Assembly: GCF_003008555.2 (NCBI RefSeq)
Contig: NZ_CP027665.1
Location: 124,001-188,000, forward strand
Length of the DNA: 64,000 bases
Direction: 5' to 3'
Source: Pukyongiella litopenaei
Lineage (GTDB): Bacteria > Pseudomonadota > Alphaproteobacteria > Rhodobacterales > Rhodobacteraceae
The position numbers and the translations under genes were made by a program. The notes beneath the pieces were generated by a model. The model did no database searches, was not told the origin of the DNA, and worked only from the letters and a program-made list of their open reading frames with translations. Shown here in pieces: positions 46,574 to 55,292 of the stretch; position 1 is the stretch's first letter, and every line of letters begins with the position of its first letter.

Positions 46574-46762
46574 ATGACGAAGACAGGGGAAGACGGCGCC
46601 ACGCGGCGCGATTTCCTGAAACTGGCGGGCAGCGCCGCCCCCGCGGCCGCCGCGGCCGCGGCATTGGCAACCGACGCCGGCGCCGCTGAGGCCCCGGTGG
46701 ACGAAACCCGCATCCAGGATACGGCGCATAACCGCGCCTATCTGGACAGCGCGCGATTCTGA
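46574..46762 (+). CDS. Small Tat-signal protein of the FDH region (TIGR02811-type)
   Basis: A 62-residue protein with a twin-arginine signal TRRDFLKLAGSAAPAAAAAA at residues 10-29 and a short tail. It matches the family of formate dehydrogenase region Tat-target small proteins, whose role is unknown. I choose the ATG at 46574 because AAAGGAG lies 9 nt upstream. An alternative ATG at 46487 overlaps the torD stop (ATGA) and would add 29 residues of repetitive Lys/Thr sequence. It is easily missed in annotation. Confidence 0.85.
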   Translation: MTKTGEDGATRRDFLKLAGSAAPAAAAAAALATDAGAAEAPVDETRIQDTAHNRAYLDSARF

Positions 46763-46900
46763 TCGCCCGCCCCGAGACGCGACAGCGCCCGGCCCGCCCG
46801 GACGAGGTCAAGACCCGGCAGACGGTTGCGTGACGCCCTGATGCCGGTTCGTGTTCGAGACCCAGCCAGCCGCTATCGCGGCAGCAAGGAGAAACTGAAA

Positions 46901-49795
46901 ATGCTTAGGAAAAAGACCAACGGGGTTGCGCGACGCCCCCAGCGGACTTCGATCCTGTCAGAGATCGCCGAGAAATCCGTCGATCGCCGCGCCTTCCTGC
47001 GCGGCTCGGGACTTGCCATCGGCGGGCTGACCGCCATTGCCGCCACCGGCGGCACGGTAACGAAGGCCAACGCCCAGAACGCCGCCGACACGGCCGTGAA
47101 CACCGTCAAATCCGTCTGCACCCATTGCTCGGTGGGCTGCACCGTGATCGCCGAGGTGCAGAACGGGGTCTGGACGGGCCAGGAACCCGGCTGGGACAGC
47201 CCGTTCAACCTCGGGGCCCATTGCGCCAAGGGCGCATCGGTGCGCGAACATGCCCATGGCGAACGCCGCCTCAAGTATCCGATGAAAAAGGAAGGCGGCG
47301 AATGGAAACGGATCAGCTGGGACGAGGCGATTGCCGAGATCGGCGACCAGATGCTGTCGATCCGCGAGGAAAGCGGCCCCGACAGCGTCTATTGGCTGGG
47401 CAGCGCCAAGCATAACAACGAACAATCCTACCTGTTCCGCAAGTTCGCCGCCTACTGGGGCAGCAACAACGTGGACCACCAGGCGCGGATCTGCCATTCC
47501 ACCACCGTTGCCGGGGTTGCGAATACATGGGGCTACGGCGCCATGACCAATTCCTACAACGACATCCACAACAGCCGGGCGATGTTCCTGATCGGGTCGA
47601 ACCCGGCCGAGGCACACCCGGTATCGCTGCTGCACCTGCTGCGCGCCAAGGAACAGAACAACGCGCCGCTGATCGTCTGCGACCCCCGGTTCACCCGAAC
47701 CGCGGCCCATGCGGACGAATATGTGCGGTTCCGGCCCGGCACCGACGTGGCGCTGATCTGGGGAATCCTGTGGCACATCTTTGAAAACAGCTGGGAGGAC
47801 AAGGAGTTCATCCGCACCCGGGTCTGGGGCATGGACCAGATCCGCACCGAGGTCGCCAGGTGGAACCCCGACGAGGTCGAACGCGTGACCGGCGTGCCCG
47901 GCTCGCAGCTGCGCCGGGTGGCGCGGACCCTGGCCAACAACCGCCCCGGCACGCTGATCTGGTGCATGGGCGGCACCCAGCACACGAACGGCAACAACAA
48001 CACCCGCGCCTATTGCGTGCTGCAGCTGGCGCTGGGGAACATCGGTGTCGCCGGCGGCGGCGCCAACATCTTCCGCGGCCATGACAACGTGCAGGGCGCC
48101 ACCGATCTCGGGGTCCTGTCGCATACCCTGCCGGGCTATTACGGCCTGACCCAGGGCGCCTGGGACCACTGGGCGCGGGTCTGGGAAGAAGACCCGGAAT
48201 GGCTGGCCGGCCAGTTCGACAGCATCACCGACAAGGACGGCAAGGAAAAATCCCTGCAGACCCTGACCGGCATCCCGGTGTCGCGCTGGATCGATGGCGT
48301 GCTGGAAGACGCCGAGAACATGGACCAGCCCAACAAGGTCCGGGCGATGGTGCTGTGGGGACATGCGCCCAACAGCCAGACACGCGGCAAGGAAATGAAG
48401 GCCGCGATGGAAAAGCTGGACATGCTGGTGGTGGTGGACCCCTACCCCACCGTGTCGGCGGTCCTGCATGACCGCACCGACGGCGTCTACCTGCTGCCGG
48501 CCTGCACCCAGTTCGAAACCCGCGGCTCGGTCACCGCGTCCAACCGGTCGCTGCAATGGCGCGACCGGGTGGTGGCGCCGCTGTTCGAATCGAAACCCGA
48601 TCACGAGATCATCTATCTGTTCTCGAAGAAATTCGGTTTCGAGGAGCGCCTGTTCCGCAACATCGCCATGGACAGCGAAACCGAACCCAACGTCGAGGAC
48701 ATCACCCGCGAATTCAACCGCGGCATGTGGACCGTCGGCTATACCGGGCAGAGCCCGGAACGGCTGAAACTGCACATGGCCAACCAGCACACCTTTGACC
48801 GCACCACGCTGCGCGCGGTGGGGGGACCGGCCGATGGCGATACCTACGGGTTGCCCTGGCCCTGCTGGGGAACGGCGGAGATGGGCCATCCCGGCACCCA
48901 TCGGCTCTATGACATGTCGCTGCCGGTGGCCGAGGGCGGGCTGTGCTTCCGCGCCCGGTTCGGCGTCGAACGCGATGGTGACAACCTGCTGGCCGAAGGG
49001 GTCTACAACCCCGGCTCCGAGATCCAGGACGGATATCCAGAGTTCACCATGCAGATGTTGATGGACCTGGGCTGGGACGGCGACCTGACCGACGAGGAAC
49101 GCGCCACGATCGACGCCGTGGCCGGCCCCAAGACCAACTGGAAGACCGACCTTTCGGGCGGGATCCAGCGGGTCGCCATCGCGCATGGCTGCGCGCCGTT
49201 CGGCAATGCCAAGGCGCGCACGGTGGTGTGGACCTTCCCGGACCCGGTGCCGCTGCATCGCGAACCGCTCTATACGCCGCGGCGCGACCTTGTGGCGGAT
49301 TATCCGACCTACGAGGACCGCAAGTTCTATCGCCTGCCGACCATGTATGCCTCGATCCAGAAGAACGATTTCTCCAAGGATTACCCGATCATCCTGACAT
49401 CGGGGCGCCTGGTCGAATACGAGGGCGGCGGCGAGGAGACCCGGTCGAACCCCTGGCTGGCCGAGTTGCAGCAGGACATGTTCGTCGAGATCAACCCGCG
49501 TGACGCCAACGATCTGGGCGTGCGCGACGGGGCGCAGGTCTGGGTCGAGGGTGCCGAGGGCGCCAAGGTCAAGGTGATGGCGATGGTGACCGAACGGGTG
49601 GGTGCCGGCGTGGCCTTCATGCCGTTCCATTTCGGCGGCCATTTCGAGGGCAAGGACCTGCGGGAGAAATACCCCGCCGGGGCCGACCCCTATGTGCTGG
49701 GCGAAAGCTCGAACACCGCGCAGACCTATGGTTATGATTCCGTGACGCAGATGCAGGAAACCAAGTGTACCCTGTGCAAGATCACGGCAGCGTAA
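46901..49795 (+). CDS. fdhA: Formate dehydrogenase catalytic subunit alpha (Mo/W-bis-MGD, Tat-exported)
   Basis: A 964-residue molybdopterin oxidoreductase. An N-terminal Tat signal (DRRAFLRGSGLAIGG) is followed by a 4Fe-4S site (CTHCSVGC at Cys73-Cys80, plus Cys108 in GAHCAKG). At the position where E. coli FDH-N has selenocysteine (ARVUHG), the sequence reads ARICHS, so the Mo ligand is Cys198. A C-terminal MGD-binding domain and a final KCTLCK tail follow. It oxidises formate to CO2 on the periplasmic side. The start at 46901 follows AGGAG 9 nt upstream. The codon for Cys198 is TGC. Confidence 0.95.
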   Translation: MLRKKTNGVARRPQRTSILSEIAEKSVDRRAFLRGSGLAIGGLTAIAATGGTVTKANAQNAADTAVNTVKSVCTHCSVGCTVIAEVQNGVWTGQEPGWDSPFNLGAHCAKGASVREHAHGERRLKYPMKKEGGEWKRISWDEAIAEIGDQMLSIREESGPDSVYWLGSAKHNNEQSYLFRKFAAYWGSNNVDHQARICHSTTVAGVANTWGYGAMTNSYNDIHNSRAMFLIGSNPAEAHPVSLLHLLRAKEQNNAPLIVCDPRFTRTAAHADEYVRFRPGTDVALIWGILWHIFENSWEDKEFIRTRVWGMDQIRTEVARWNPDEVERVTGVPGSQLRRVARTLANNRPGTLIWCMGGTQHTNGNNNTRAYCVLQLALGNIGVAGGGANIFRGHDNVQGATDLGVLSHTLPGYYGLTQGAWDHWARVWEEDPEWLAGQFDSITDKDGKEKSLQTLTGIPVSRWIDGVLEDAENMDQPNKVRAMVLWGHAPNSQTRGKEMKAAMEKLDMLVVVDPYPTVSAVLHDRTDGVYLLPACTQFETRGSVTASNRSLQWRDRVVAPLFESKPDHEIIYLFSKKFGFEERLFRNIAMDSETEPNVEDITREFNRGMWTVGYTGQSPERLKLHMANQHTFDRTTLRAVGGPADGDTYGLPWPCWGTAEMGHPGTHRLYDMSLPVAEGGLCFRARFGVERDGDNLLAEGVYNPGSEIQDGYPEFTMQMLMDLGWDGDLTDEERATIDAVAGPKTNWKTDLSGGIQRVAIAHGCAPFGNAKARTVVWTFPDPVPLHREPLYTPRRDLVADYPTYEDRKFYRLPTMYASIQKNDFSKDYPIILTSGRLVEYEGGGEETRSNPWLAELQQDMFVEINPRDANDLGVRDGAQVWVEGAEGAKVKVMAMVTERVGAGVAFMPFHFGGHFEGKDLREKYPAGADPYVLGESSNTAQTYGYDSVTQMQETKCTLCKITAA

Positions 49796-49807
49796 GGAGG
49801 ATCAGAC

Positions 49808-50401
49808 ATGGCCAGAGCAAAATTTCTCTGCGACGCCGAACGCTGCATCGAATGCAACGCCTGCGTCACCGCGTGCAAGAACGAGCACGAGGTTCCCTGG
49901 GGCATCAACCGACGACGGGTGGTGACGATCAATGACGGCAAACCGGGCGAACGCTCGATCTCGGTGGCCTGCATGCATTGTTCCGACGCGCCCTGCATGG
50001 CGGTCTGCCCGGTGGATTGCTTCTACCAGACCGAGGACGGCGTGGTGTTGCATTCCAAGGATCTCTGCATCGGCTGCGGCTATTGCTTCTACGCGTGCCC
50101 GTTCGGCGCGCCGCAATATCCGCAGGCCGGCAATTTCGGATCGCGCGGCAAGATGGACAAATGCACCTTCTGCGCGGGCGGACCCGAAGAAAACAACTCG
50201 ACCGCCGAATTTGCCAAATACGGGCGCAACCGGATCGCCGAGGGCAAGCTGCCCATCTGCGCCGAGATGTGTTCGACCAAGGCGCTGCTGGCCGGTGACG
50301 GCGACGTGGTGTCGGCGATCTACCGCGAACGCGTCGTGGCGCGCGGGTTCGGCTCGGGCGCCTGGGGCTGGGGCACCGCCTATGACCAGAAAGGCGGCTG
50401 A
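49808..50401 (+). CDS. fdhB: Formate dehydrogenase iron-sulfur subunit beta (FDH3 type)
   Basis: A 197-residue electron-transfer subunit with four ferredoxin-type cysteine clusters: CIECNACVTACKNEH, CSDAPCMAVCP, CIGCGYCFYACPFGAP and KCTFCAGG, the four-cluster layout of FDH beta subunits. Unlike FDH-N beta of E. coli it has no C-terminal membrane anchor. It relays electrons from alpha to the cytochrome b subunit. A strong Shine-Dalgarno AAGGAGG precedes the ATG, 12 nt after the alpha stop. Confidence 0.94.
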   Translation: MARAKFLCDAERCIECNACVTACKNEHEVPWGINRRRVVTINDGKPGERSISVACMHCSDAPCMAVCPVDCFYQTEDGVVLHSKDLCIGCGYCFYACPFGAPQYPQAGNFGSRGKMDKCTFCAGGPEENNSTAEFAKYGRNRIAEGKLPICAEMCSTKALLAGDGDVVSAIYRERVVARGFGSGAWGWGTAYDQKGG

Positions 50402-50419
50402 GCCCGCCATTGCCTGACC

Positions 50420-50445
50420 CCGTTCCGGCCTTCGGGCCGGAACGG
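50420..50445 (+). other. 11-bp hairpin with TTCG tetraloop in the FDH operon
   Basis: A perfect 11-bp stem (CCGTTCCGGCC with GGCCGGAACGG) closed by the exceptionally stable UUCG tetraloop lies 18 nt after the fdhB stop and 21 nt before the next small ORF. No U tract follows, so it is more likely an mRNA-stabilising or processing hairpin that sets the ratio of fdhAB to downstream products than a terminator. Confidence 0.7.
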
Positions 50446-50466
50446 TGCCTTCATCGGAGCGACGCG

Positions 50467-50637
50467 ATGGCGGATGACATCTGCTGGATGCTGCGACTGC
50501 AGACCCGGGACGCACGGACCGCCGCCTTCGACGCTTCGATGCCGGAAACGATCGCGGCGGCGCTGGAGGAGCGGGGCGCGAAAATTCATGGCGGGATTGG
50601 CGGCTTCGACCGCCGAGCACCGCGAAAGGAACAGTGA
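50467..50637 (+). CDS. Small ORF (56 aa) between fdhB and fdhC
   Basis: A 56-residue ORF with a CGGAG 6 nt before its ATG. Its stop overlaps the ATG of the gamma subunit (TGATG), so translational coupling is possible. The protein (begins MADDICWMLRLQTRD) is soluble, has no signal and no recognised family. It may be a coupling leader or a small accessory protein. Coding is supported by its ribosome site and its overlap, not by homology. Confidence 0.5.
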   Translation: MADDICWMLRLQTRDARTAAFDASMPETIAAALEERGAKIHGGIGGFDRRAPRKEQ

Positions 50638-51839
50638 TGCGTCACCTGATTGCGCTTCTGATCGTCACCGTCTGGGCCGGAACGGCCATCGCACAGGATC
50701 AGCCCGCCACGGCCGGGGCCGCTGATCGCGCCGCCACCGGCGGTGCCACCACGCTCGAGGACATCATGGCCCGACAGCGCGGTGAAAAGGTGGATGACAG
50801 CTATCGCCGCACCAATACCGGCGCCGATCACGGGGCCGATATCCGGTCGCAGCTGGGCACGCTCGGCGGCGCCTCGGATGCGGACATGTATCGCGCCCTG
50901 CGCTATGGCAGCGCCGATGTCACCGTCTCGTCGCGCAGCCCGGCGGCGGGCGTGATCATCCAGGACGGCGGCATGTGGTGGCTGCAGTTCCGACGCGGGC
51001 CGCTCGCCACCTACGGCGCCTGGCTGCTGGGCGGCACGCTGGTCGCGCTGGCCTTGTTCTACCTGCTGCGCGGCAAGATCAGGATCGACGGCCCCAGGAC
51101 CGGGCAAACGATCCTGCGGTTTTCCGGGTTCGAACGGTTCGGCCACTGGCTGTTCGCGGGCAGTTTCCTGATCCTCGGCCTGACCGGCCTGATCACCCTG
51201 TTCGGGCGGATGGCGCTGATCCCGCTGATCGGCAAGGACGCCTATGCCTCCATCGCGCTGGCCGGCAAATGGGTTCACAACAACATCGCCTGGGCCTTCA
51301 TGCTGGGGCTCGTGATCGTGATCGTGAACTGGACATTGCACAACCTTCCCAACCGCCACGATCTGGTGTGGCTGGCCAGGGGCGGCGGGTTGTTTTCCAG
51401 TGGCGTTCACCCCCCGGCGCGCAAGTTCAACGCGGGTCAGAAGCTGATCTTCTGGGGCTGTGTCGTCCTCGGCATCTCGATCAGCCTGTCCGGCCTTTCG
51501 CTGCTGTTCCCGTTCCAGCTGCCGATGTTCGCCAAGACCTTTGCGGTGATCAACGACCTCGGCCTGCCGGGGCTGGTGGGTGCCGATCCCCTGCCCCGAC
51601 AGCTCGCCCCGCATGAGGAAATGCAGTTCGCGCAGCTCTGGCACACCATCGTCGCCTTCGTGTTCATGGCGATGATCTTCGCCCATATCTACCTCGGGTC
51701 GATCGGGATGGAGGGCGCCTTCGATGCGATAGGCACCGGCGAGGTCGACGAGCAATGGGCCCGCGAACATCACAGCCTCTGGGTCGACGAGGTCAGGGCG
51801 AAGGAGGCCGGGCGGACAACCGCCACGCCGGCCGAGTGA
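50637..51839 (+). CDS. fdhC: Formate dehydrogenase cytochrome b subunit gamma
   Basis: A 400-residue membrane subunit. It has a signal peptide (HLIALLIVTVWAGTAIA), a ~100-residue periplasmic region, then four or five helices with haem-ligand histidines in FERFGHWLFAGSFL, KWVHNNIAWAF and QLWHTIVAFVFM, and a C-terminal EHHSLWVDEV. It transfers electrons from the beta subunit to the quinone pool. The ATG at 50637 overlaps the small ORF stop; a GTG 3 nt upstream is possible. AAGGA precedes it. Confidence 0.93.
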   Translation: MRHLIALLIVTVWAGTAIAQDQPATAGAADRAATGGATTLEDIMARQRGEKVDDSYRRTNTGADHGADIRSQLGTLGGASDADMYRALRYGSADVTVSSRSPAAGVIIQDGGMWWLQFRRGPLATYGAWLLGGTLVALALFYLLRGKIRIDGPRTGQTILRFSGFERFGHWLFAGSFLILGLTGLITLFGRMALIPLIGKDAYASIALAGKWVHNNIAWAFMLGLVIVIVNWTLHNLPNRHDLVWLARGGGLFSSGVHPPARKFNAGQKLIFWGCVVLGISISLSGLSLLFPFQLPMFAKTFAVINDLGLPGLVGADPLPRQLAPHEEMQFAQLWHTIVAFVFMAMIFAHIYLGSIGMEGAFDAIGTGEVDEQWAREHHSLWVDEVRAKEAGRTTATPAE

Positions 51840-51841
51840 CG

Positions 51842-53119
51842 ATGCGCGCGGCGCTGACCCTGATCCTGTCCATCATGGCGCCCGTGCCGCTCTGCGCGGG
51901 GGATTTCTTTTCGCTCAAGGGCCATGGCGGCCCGGTGATGGCCATCGCGGTATCGCCGCAGGACCGGATCGCCACCGCCAGTTTCGACAATGCCGTGGCG
52001 CTGTGGGACGAAACCGTCCCGCATTGGCTCGACGGTCACGAGGCGGCGGTGAACACGGTCATCTTCGCCGGGGACGCGGTGATCTCGGGCGGGGACGATT
52101 TCACCGTCCGCATGTGGACCTCGCCCGGCCGGGTGATCGGCCGGCACAAGGGCAAGGTGGCGGGGCTGGCGGCGGCATCGGGACTGGTCGCGTCCGCCAG
52201 CTGGGACGGCAGCATCGGGATCTGGCCGATGGATGGCGGCGAAGGCAGGCTGTTGCAGGGCCATGACGCCGGCGTGAACGCGGTCGCGTTTTCCGGGGAT
52301 GGCAAACACCTGTGGTCGGCGGGCGCGGACGGTACCCTGCGCCTGTGGGACACCGGGCGCGGCGAGGAAATCCAGACGGTCCTGCGGCACGGGTTCGGCA
52401 TCAATAAAATCGTGCTGGACGAAGCCGCCGGATGGCTCGCCTATGGCGCCGTGGACGGTGTCACCCGCGTGATCGAACCGCGAACGGGCGCGGCCATCGC
52501 CGATTTCACCCTCGACCGGCGGCCGATCCTGGCGCTGGCCCGCAGCCCGGACGGCACGCGGCTGGCGGTGGGCGATGGCCAGGGCTACATCATGGTGATC
52601 GACACCATCGCCTGGCAGATCGAAAAGGATGTCCGCGCGACCCTGCGCGGCCCGGTCTGGGCACTGGCCTTTTCCGCCGATGGCGAAAACATCCACGCCG
52701 GCGGGCTCGACAGCGCCATGTATAGCTGGCCGGTGGCGACGCTGGCCGATCACGACCCGATGGGGCGGCAGGACCACAGCTTCCTCAAACCGTCCGAAGA
52801 GATGGACAACGGCGAACGGCAATTCGCGCGCAAATGCTCGATCTGCCATACCCTGAGCGGCGACAGCGCGCGCCGGGCCGGGCCGACGCTGGCCGGGCTG
52901 TTCGGGCGGCCGGCGGGAACCGTCGGCGATTATGCCTATTCCGAGGCGCTCGACGGCTCGCAGATCGTCTGGGACGCCGAGAGCATAGACGCCCTGTTCG
53001 ACCTCGGCCCCGACCACTATATTCCCGGCACCAAGATGCCGATGCAGCGCATCACCGACCCGGCCGACCGGGCCGACCTGATCGCCTATCTGCGCCGCGC
53101 CACCGCGACAGGAGACTGA
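51842..53119 (+). CDS. WD40-repeat/cytochrome c fusion protein
   Basis: A 425-residue secreted protein. A signal peptide (ALTLILSIMAPVPLCAG) is followed by about seven WD40 blades (for example GHDAGVNAVAFSGDGKHLWSAG) over residues 20-310 and a C-terminal cytochrome c domain with CSICH (Cys332-Cys335-His336) and a late Met ligand in GTKMPMQR. It begins 2 nt after the gamma subunit, so it belongs to the FDH operon. The WD40 part may dock the enzyme to another periplasmic redox partner. Confidence 0.88.
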   Translation: MRAALTLILSIMAPVPLCAGDFFSLKGHGGPVMAIAVSPQDRIATASFDNAVALWDETVPHWLDGHEAAVNTVIFAGDAVISGGDDFTVRMWTSPGRVIGRHKGKVAGLAAASGLVASASWDGSIGIWPMDGGEGRLLQGHDAGVNAVAFSGDGKHLWSAGADGTLRLWDTGRGEEIQTVLRHGFGINKIVLDEAAGWLAYGAVDGVTRVIEPRTGAAIADFTLDRRPILALARSPDGTRLAVGDGQGYIMVIDTIAWQIEKDVRATLRGPVWALAFSADGENIHAGGLDSAMYSWPVATLADHDPMGRQDHSFLKPSEEMDNGERQFARKCSICHTLSGDSARRAGPTLAGLFGRPAGTVGDYAYSEALDGSQIVWDAESIDALFDLGPDHYIPGTKMPMQRITDPADRADLIAYLRRATATGD

Positions 53120-53122
53120 GCC

Positions 53123-53248
53123 ATGAAAGCCATGTTGATCGCCCTGGCCACGATGATCCTGATCACGATCGCCGCGCCCCATGCCCTGGACCAGGCCGGG
53201 TTTTCGGCCGCCGAACGCGGCAGCGGCGACGCGGTGCGCCTGGACTGA
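53123..53248 (+). CDS. 41-aa small secreted or membrane peptide at end of the FDH operon
   Basis: A 41-residue ORF, ATG preceded by CAGGAG, 3 nt after the WD40-cytochrome stop. It has an N-terminal hydrophobic helix (MLIALATMILITIAAP) and a polar end SAAERGSGDAVRLD. I do not recognise a domain. Small proteins with similar AERxSGxAVRL tails are familiar to me from Roseobacter genomes, from memory. It is probably exported or anchored and may act with formate dehydrogenase. Too short for ordinary gene callers. Confidence 0.65.
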   Translation: MKAMLIALATMILITIAAPHALDQAGFSAAERGSGDAVRLD

Positions 53249-53272
53249 TCGCGCAACCCGCGCCACGAAAAA

Positions 53273-53293
53273 CGCGGCCCCGCAGGGGCCGCG
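53273..53293 (-). terminator. Intrinsic terminator of the ABC transporter operon (also past the FDH operon)
   Basis: A perfect 9-bp stem (CGCGGCCCC with GGGGCCGCG) with a 3-nt GCA loop is followed on the minus strand by TTTTTC, a U tract, so it reads as an intrinsic terminator 25 nt after the substrate-binding protein gene. On the plus strand it also lies 25 nt after the FDH operon's last ORF. Confidence 0.8.
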
Positions 53294-53317
53294 CCGTGAT
53301 CGAACCGGAACCCGAGG

Positions 53318-54304
53318 TCAGTTCAGGGCCGCATCCGAAATCACATGGGTCCAGGCGCCTTCCGGTGCCTTGGTGATGACCGGATCGGAACCGCCGGCCA
53401 GCAATGTCTGCACCGTGCGTTCGTAATCCGCCGGATCGAGCGCCCCGTTGGAACCGGCCGTCAACTTGGCGATCTCGCCCATCATCCGCACCTGGTGCGC
53501 CTCGGTCTGGGCCCCTGTCGCGTCATTGTCCAGCACGATGCCCGCGGCGTCCGCGGGGTTCTCCTCGGCCCATTTCCAGCCCTTCATCGAGGCGCGCACG
53601 AACCGGACCATCCTGTCCCGGAACGCCTTGTCCTCGAGATTGCTTTCGAGCACATAAAGCCCGTCTTCCAGCGTCGCCACACCCTGATCCTCGTATTTGA
53701 AGGTGATCAGCTCGTCCTCGGTCACGCCCGAATCCAGCACCTGGCCGAACTCGTTATAGGTCATCGTGGATATGCAGTCGGCCTGGCGCTGCAGCAGCGG
53801 GTCGACGTTGAAGCCCTGCTTGAGCACCGTCACACCGTCCTCGCCGCCCTCGGTCGGAATGCCCAGCGTGTTCATCCAGCTCAGGAACGGGAACTCGTTG
53901 CCCGAGAACCAGACCCCCAGCGTATGGCCCGGGAAATCCTCGGGCGCTTCGATCCCGACATCCGCCCAACAGGTCAGCATCATGCCCGAGCTCTTGAACG
54001 GCTGCGCGATGTTGACCAGCGGCAGCCCCTTCTCGCGCGCGGCCAGCGCGGCGGGCATCCATTCGACCACCACGTCGGCGCCGCCACCGGCGATCACCTG
54101 CGGGGGCGCGATATCGGGCCCGCCGGGCAGGATGGTCACGTCCAGCCCCTCTTCCTCGTAGAACCCCTGGTCCAGGGCCACATAATAGCCGCCGAACTGG
54201 GCCTGGGTGACCCATTTCAGCTGCAGCTTGACCTCGTCGGCCGCCCAGGCGGGCATGGCCGCCATCACCAGCGCCAGTGCCGTACCGCATATCGTCTTGT
54301 TCAT
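53318..54304 (-). CDS. ABC transporter substrate-binding protein (NMT1/ThiY-like)
   Basis: A 328-residue periplasmic protein with a signal peptide (ALVMAAMPAWA) and the NMT1/ThiY-like fold: LKWVTQAQFGGYYVALDQGFYEEEGLDV near its start and VIAGGGADVVVEWMPA near residue 72. This group binds pyrimidine-like or aromatic-ring compounds. With the neighbouring dihydropyrimidinase and carbamoylase, import of a pyrimidine or hydantoin is likely. It is the last gene of the operon and ends at a U-rich terminator. Confidence 0.88.
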   Translation of the reverse strand: MNKTICGTALALVMAAMPAWAADEVKLQLKWVTQAQFGGYYVALDQGFYEEEGLDVTILPGGPDIAPPQVIAGGGADVVVEWMPAALAAREKGLPLVNIAQPFKSSGMMLTCWADVGIEAPEDFPGHTLGVWFSGNEFPFLSWMNTLGIPTEGGEDGVTVLKQGFNVDPLLQRQADCISTMTYNEFGQVLDSGVTEDELITFKYEDQGVATLEDGLYVLESNLEDKAFRDRMVRFVRASMKGWKWAEENPADAAGIVLDNDATGAQTEAHQVRMMGEIAKLTAGSNGALDPADYERTVQTLLAGGSDPVITKAPEGAWTHVISDAALN

Positions 54305-54355
54305 CTGTTCAACTCCTTGATGGTAGGTTTCGCCCGGTCGGCCCGGGTTCTCGGA

Positions 54356-55201
54356 TTATCCTCTCTGCGACGGGTGCCAGAAGGTCGCCACGCGCTCCAG
54401 CAGGGCAACGGCGCCGTAGAACAGCGTCCCGGCCAGCGCCGCCACCACAATCTCGGCCCAAACCATGTCGAGCGCAAGCTGGCCGACCGAGGTGGAGATG
54501 CGAAACCCCATGCCCATGGTCGGCGAGCCGAAAAATTCCGCGACGATGGCCCCGATCAGCGCCAGGGTGGTCGAGATCTTCAGCCCGTTGAAGATGAACG
54601 GCATCGCGGCCGGCAGCCGCAGCTTGAAGAACCCCTGCCAGTAGGACGCGGCATAGGTCTCCATCAGGTCGCGCTGCATCTGCGTCGTCTCGGACAGGCC
54701 GGCCACCGTGTTCACCAGCATCGGAAAGAACACCATAACCACCACCACCGCCGCCTTGCTTTCCCAGTCGAACCCGAACCACATCACCAGGATGGGCGCG
54801 GTGCCGACGATCGGCAGCGCGGCGACGAAATTGCCCACCGGCAACAGCCCCCGGCGCAGGAAATCGCTGCGATCGACCAGGATCGCGGTCAGGAAGGCCG
54901 CGCCGCAGCCCAGCACATAACCCGACAGCGCCCCCTTGACGAAGGTCTGCATGAAATCCTGCCACAAGAGCCCGGTGGACTGGGCGAACCGCACCGCGAT
55001 CAGCGAGGGCGCGGGCAGGATCACCAGCGGCACGTTCAGCCCGCGCACCAGCAATTCCCAGACCGCCAGCACGGTCAGCCCGAAGATCAGCGGCACCGCG
55101 AGCCGGACCGCCCGCGAATTCGCCTGCGGCCCTTCGGCCAGCCGGGTGTTGATCCACCACCCCGACAGCCAGAGCAGGATCGCGAAGAGAACCAGCATCA
55201 T
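54356..55201 (-). CDS. ABC transporter permease (NitT/TauT type)
   Basis: A 281-residue permease with about six helices and the EAA-type loop of the BPD family (MQRDLMETYAASYWQGFFKLRLPAAMP near residue 175). It forms the channel with the other permease. I choose the ATG at 55201 because GAGGGGGGA precedes it and the earlier open frame crosses the dispersed repeat D. It lies 51 nt upstream of the substrate-binding protein gene. Confidence 0.87.
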   Translation of the reverse strand: MMLVLFAILLWLSGWWINTRLAEGPQANSRAVRLAVPLIFGLTVLAVWELLVRGLNVPLVILPAPSLIAVRFAQSTGLLWQDFMQTFVKGALSGYVLGCGAAFLTAILVDRSDFLRRGLLPVGNFVAALPIVGTAPILVMWFGFDWESKAAVVVVMVFFPMLVNTVAGLSETTQMQRDLMETYAASYWQGFFKLRLPAAMPFIFNGLKISTTLALIGAIVAEFFGSPTMGMGFRISTSVGQLALDMVWAEIVVAALAGTLFYGAVALLERVATFWHPSQRG

Positions 55202-55215
55202 GCCCCGTCCCCCCT

Positions 55216-55279
55216 CTTCATCTTGCCCGAAAAACTCCGGGGGAGCCGCCCGCACGGGCGGCGGGGGCAGAGCCCCCGG
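55216..55279 (+). repeat. Dispersed intergenic repeat, copy D
   Basis: Core CTTCATCTTGCCCGAAAAAC, then a perfect 8-bp hairpin (GCCGCCCG, CA, CGGGCGGC at 55245-55262) and a second 6-bp hairpin (GGGGGC, AGA, GCCCCC). It lies between the two permease genes, antisense to them. The first stem differs from copy E by one C:G to T:A pair, which keeps the pairing. Confidence 0.75.
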
Positions 55280-55292
55280 TCCGCGCCCCGCC

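Noticed and set aside
46958-49642. An 894-codon open frame antisense to fdhA
   Set aside because: Same GC-rich antisense effect; the sense frame has all molybdoenzyme motifs.
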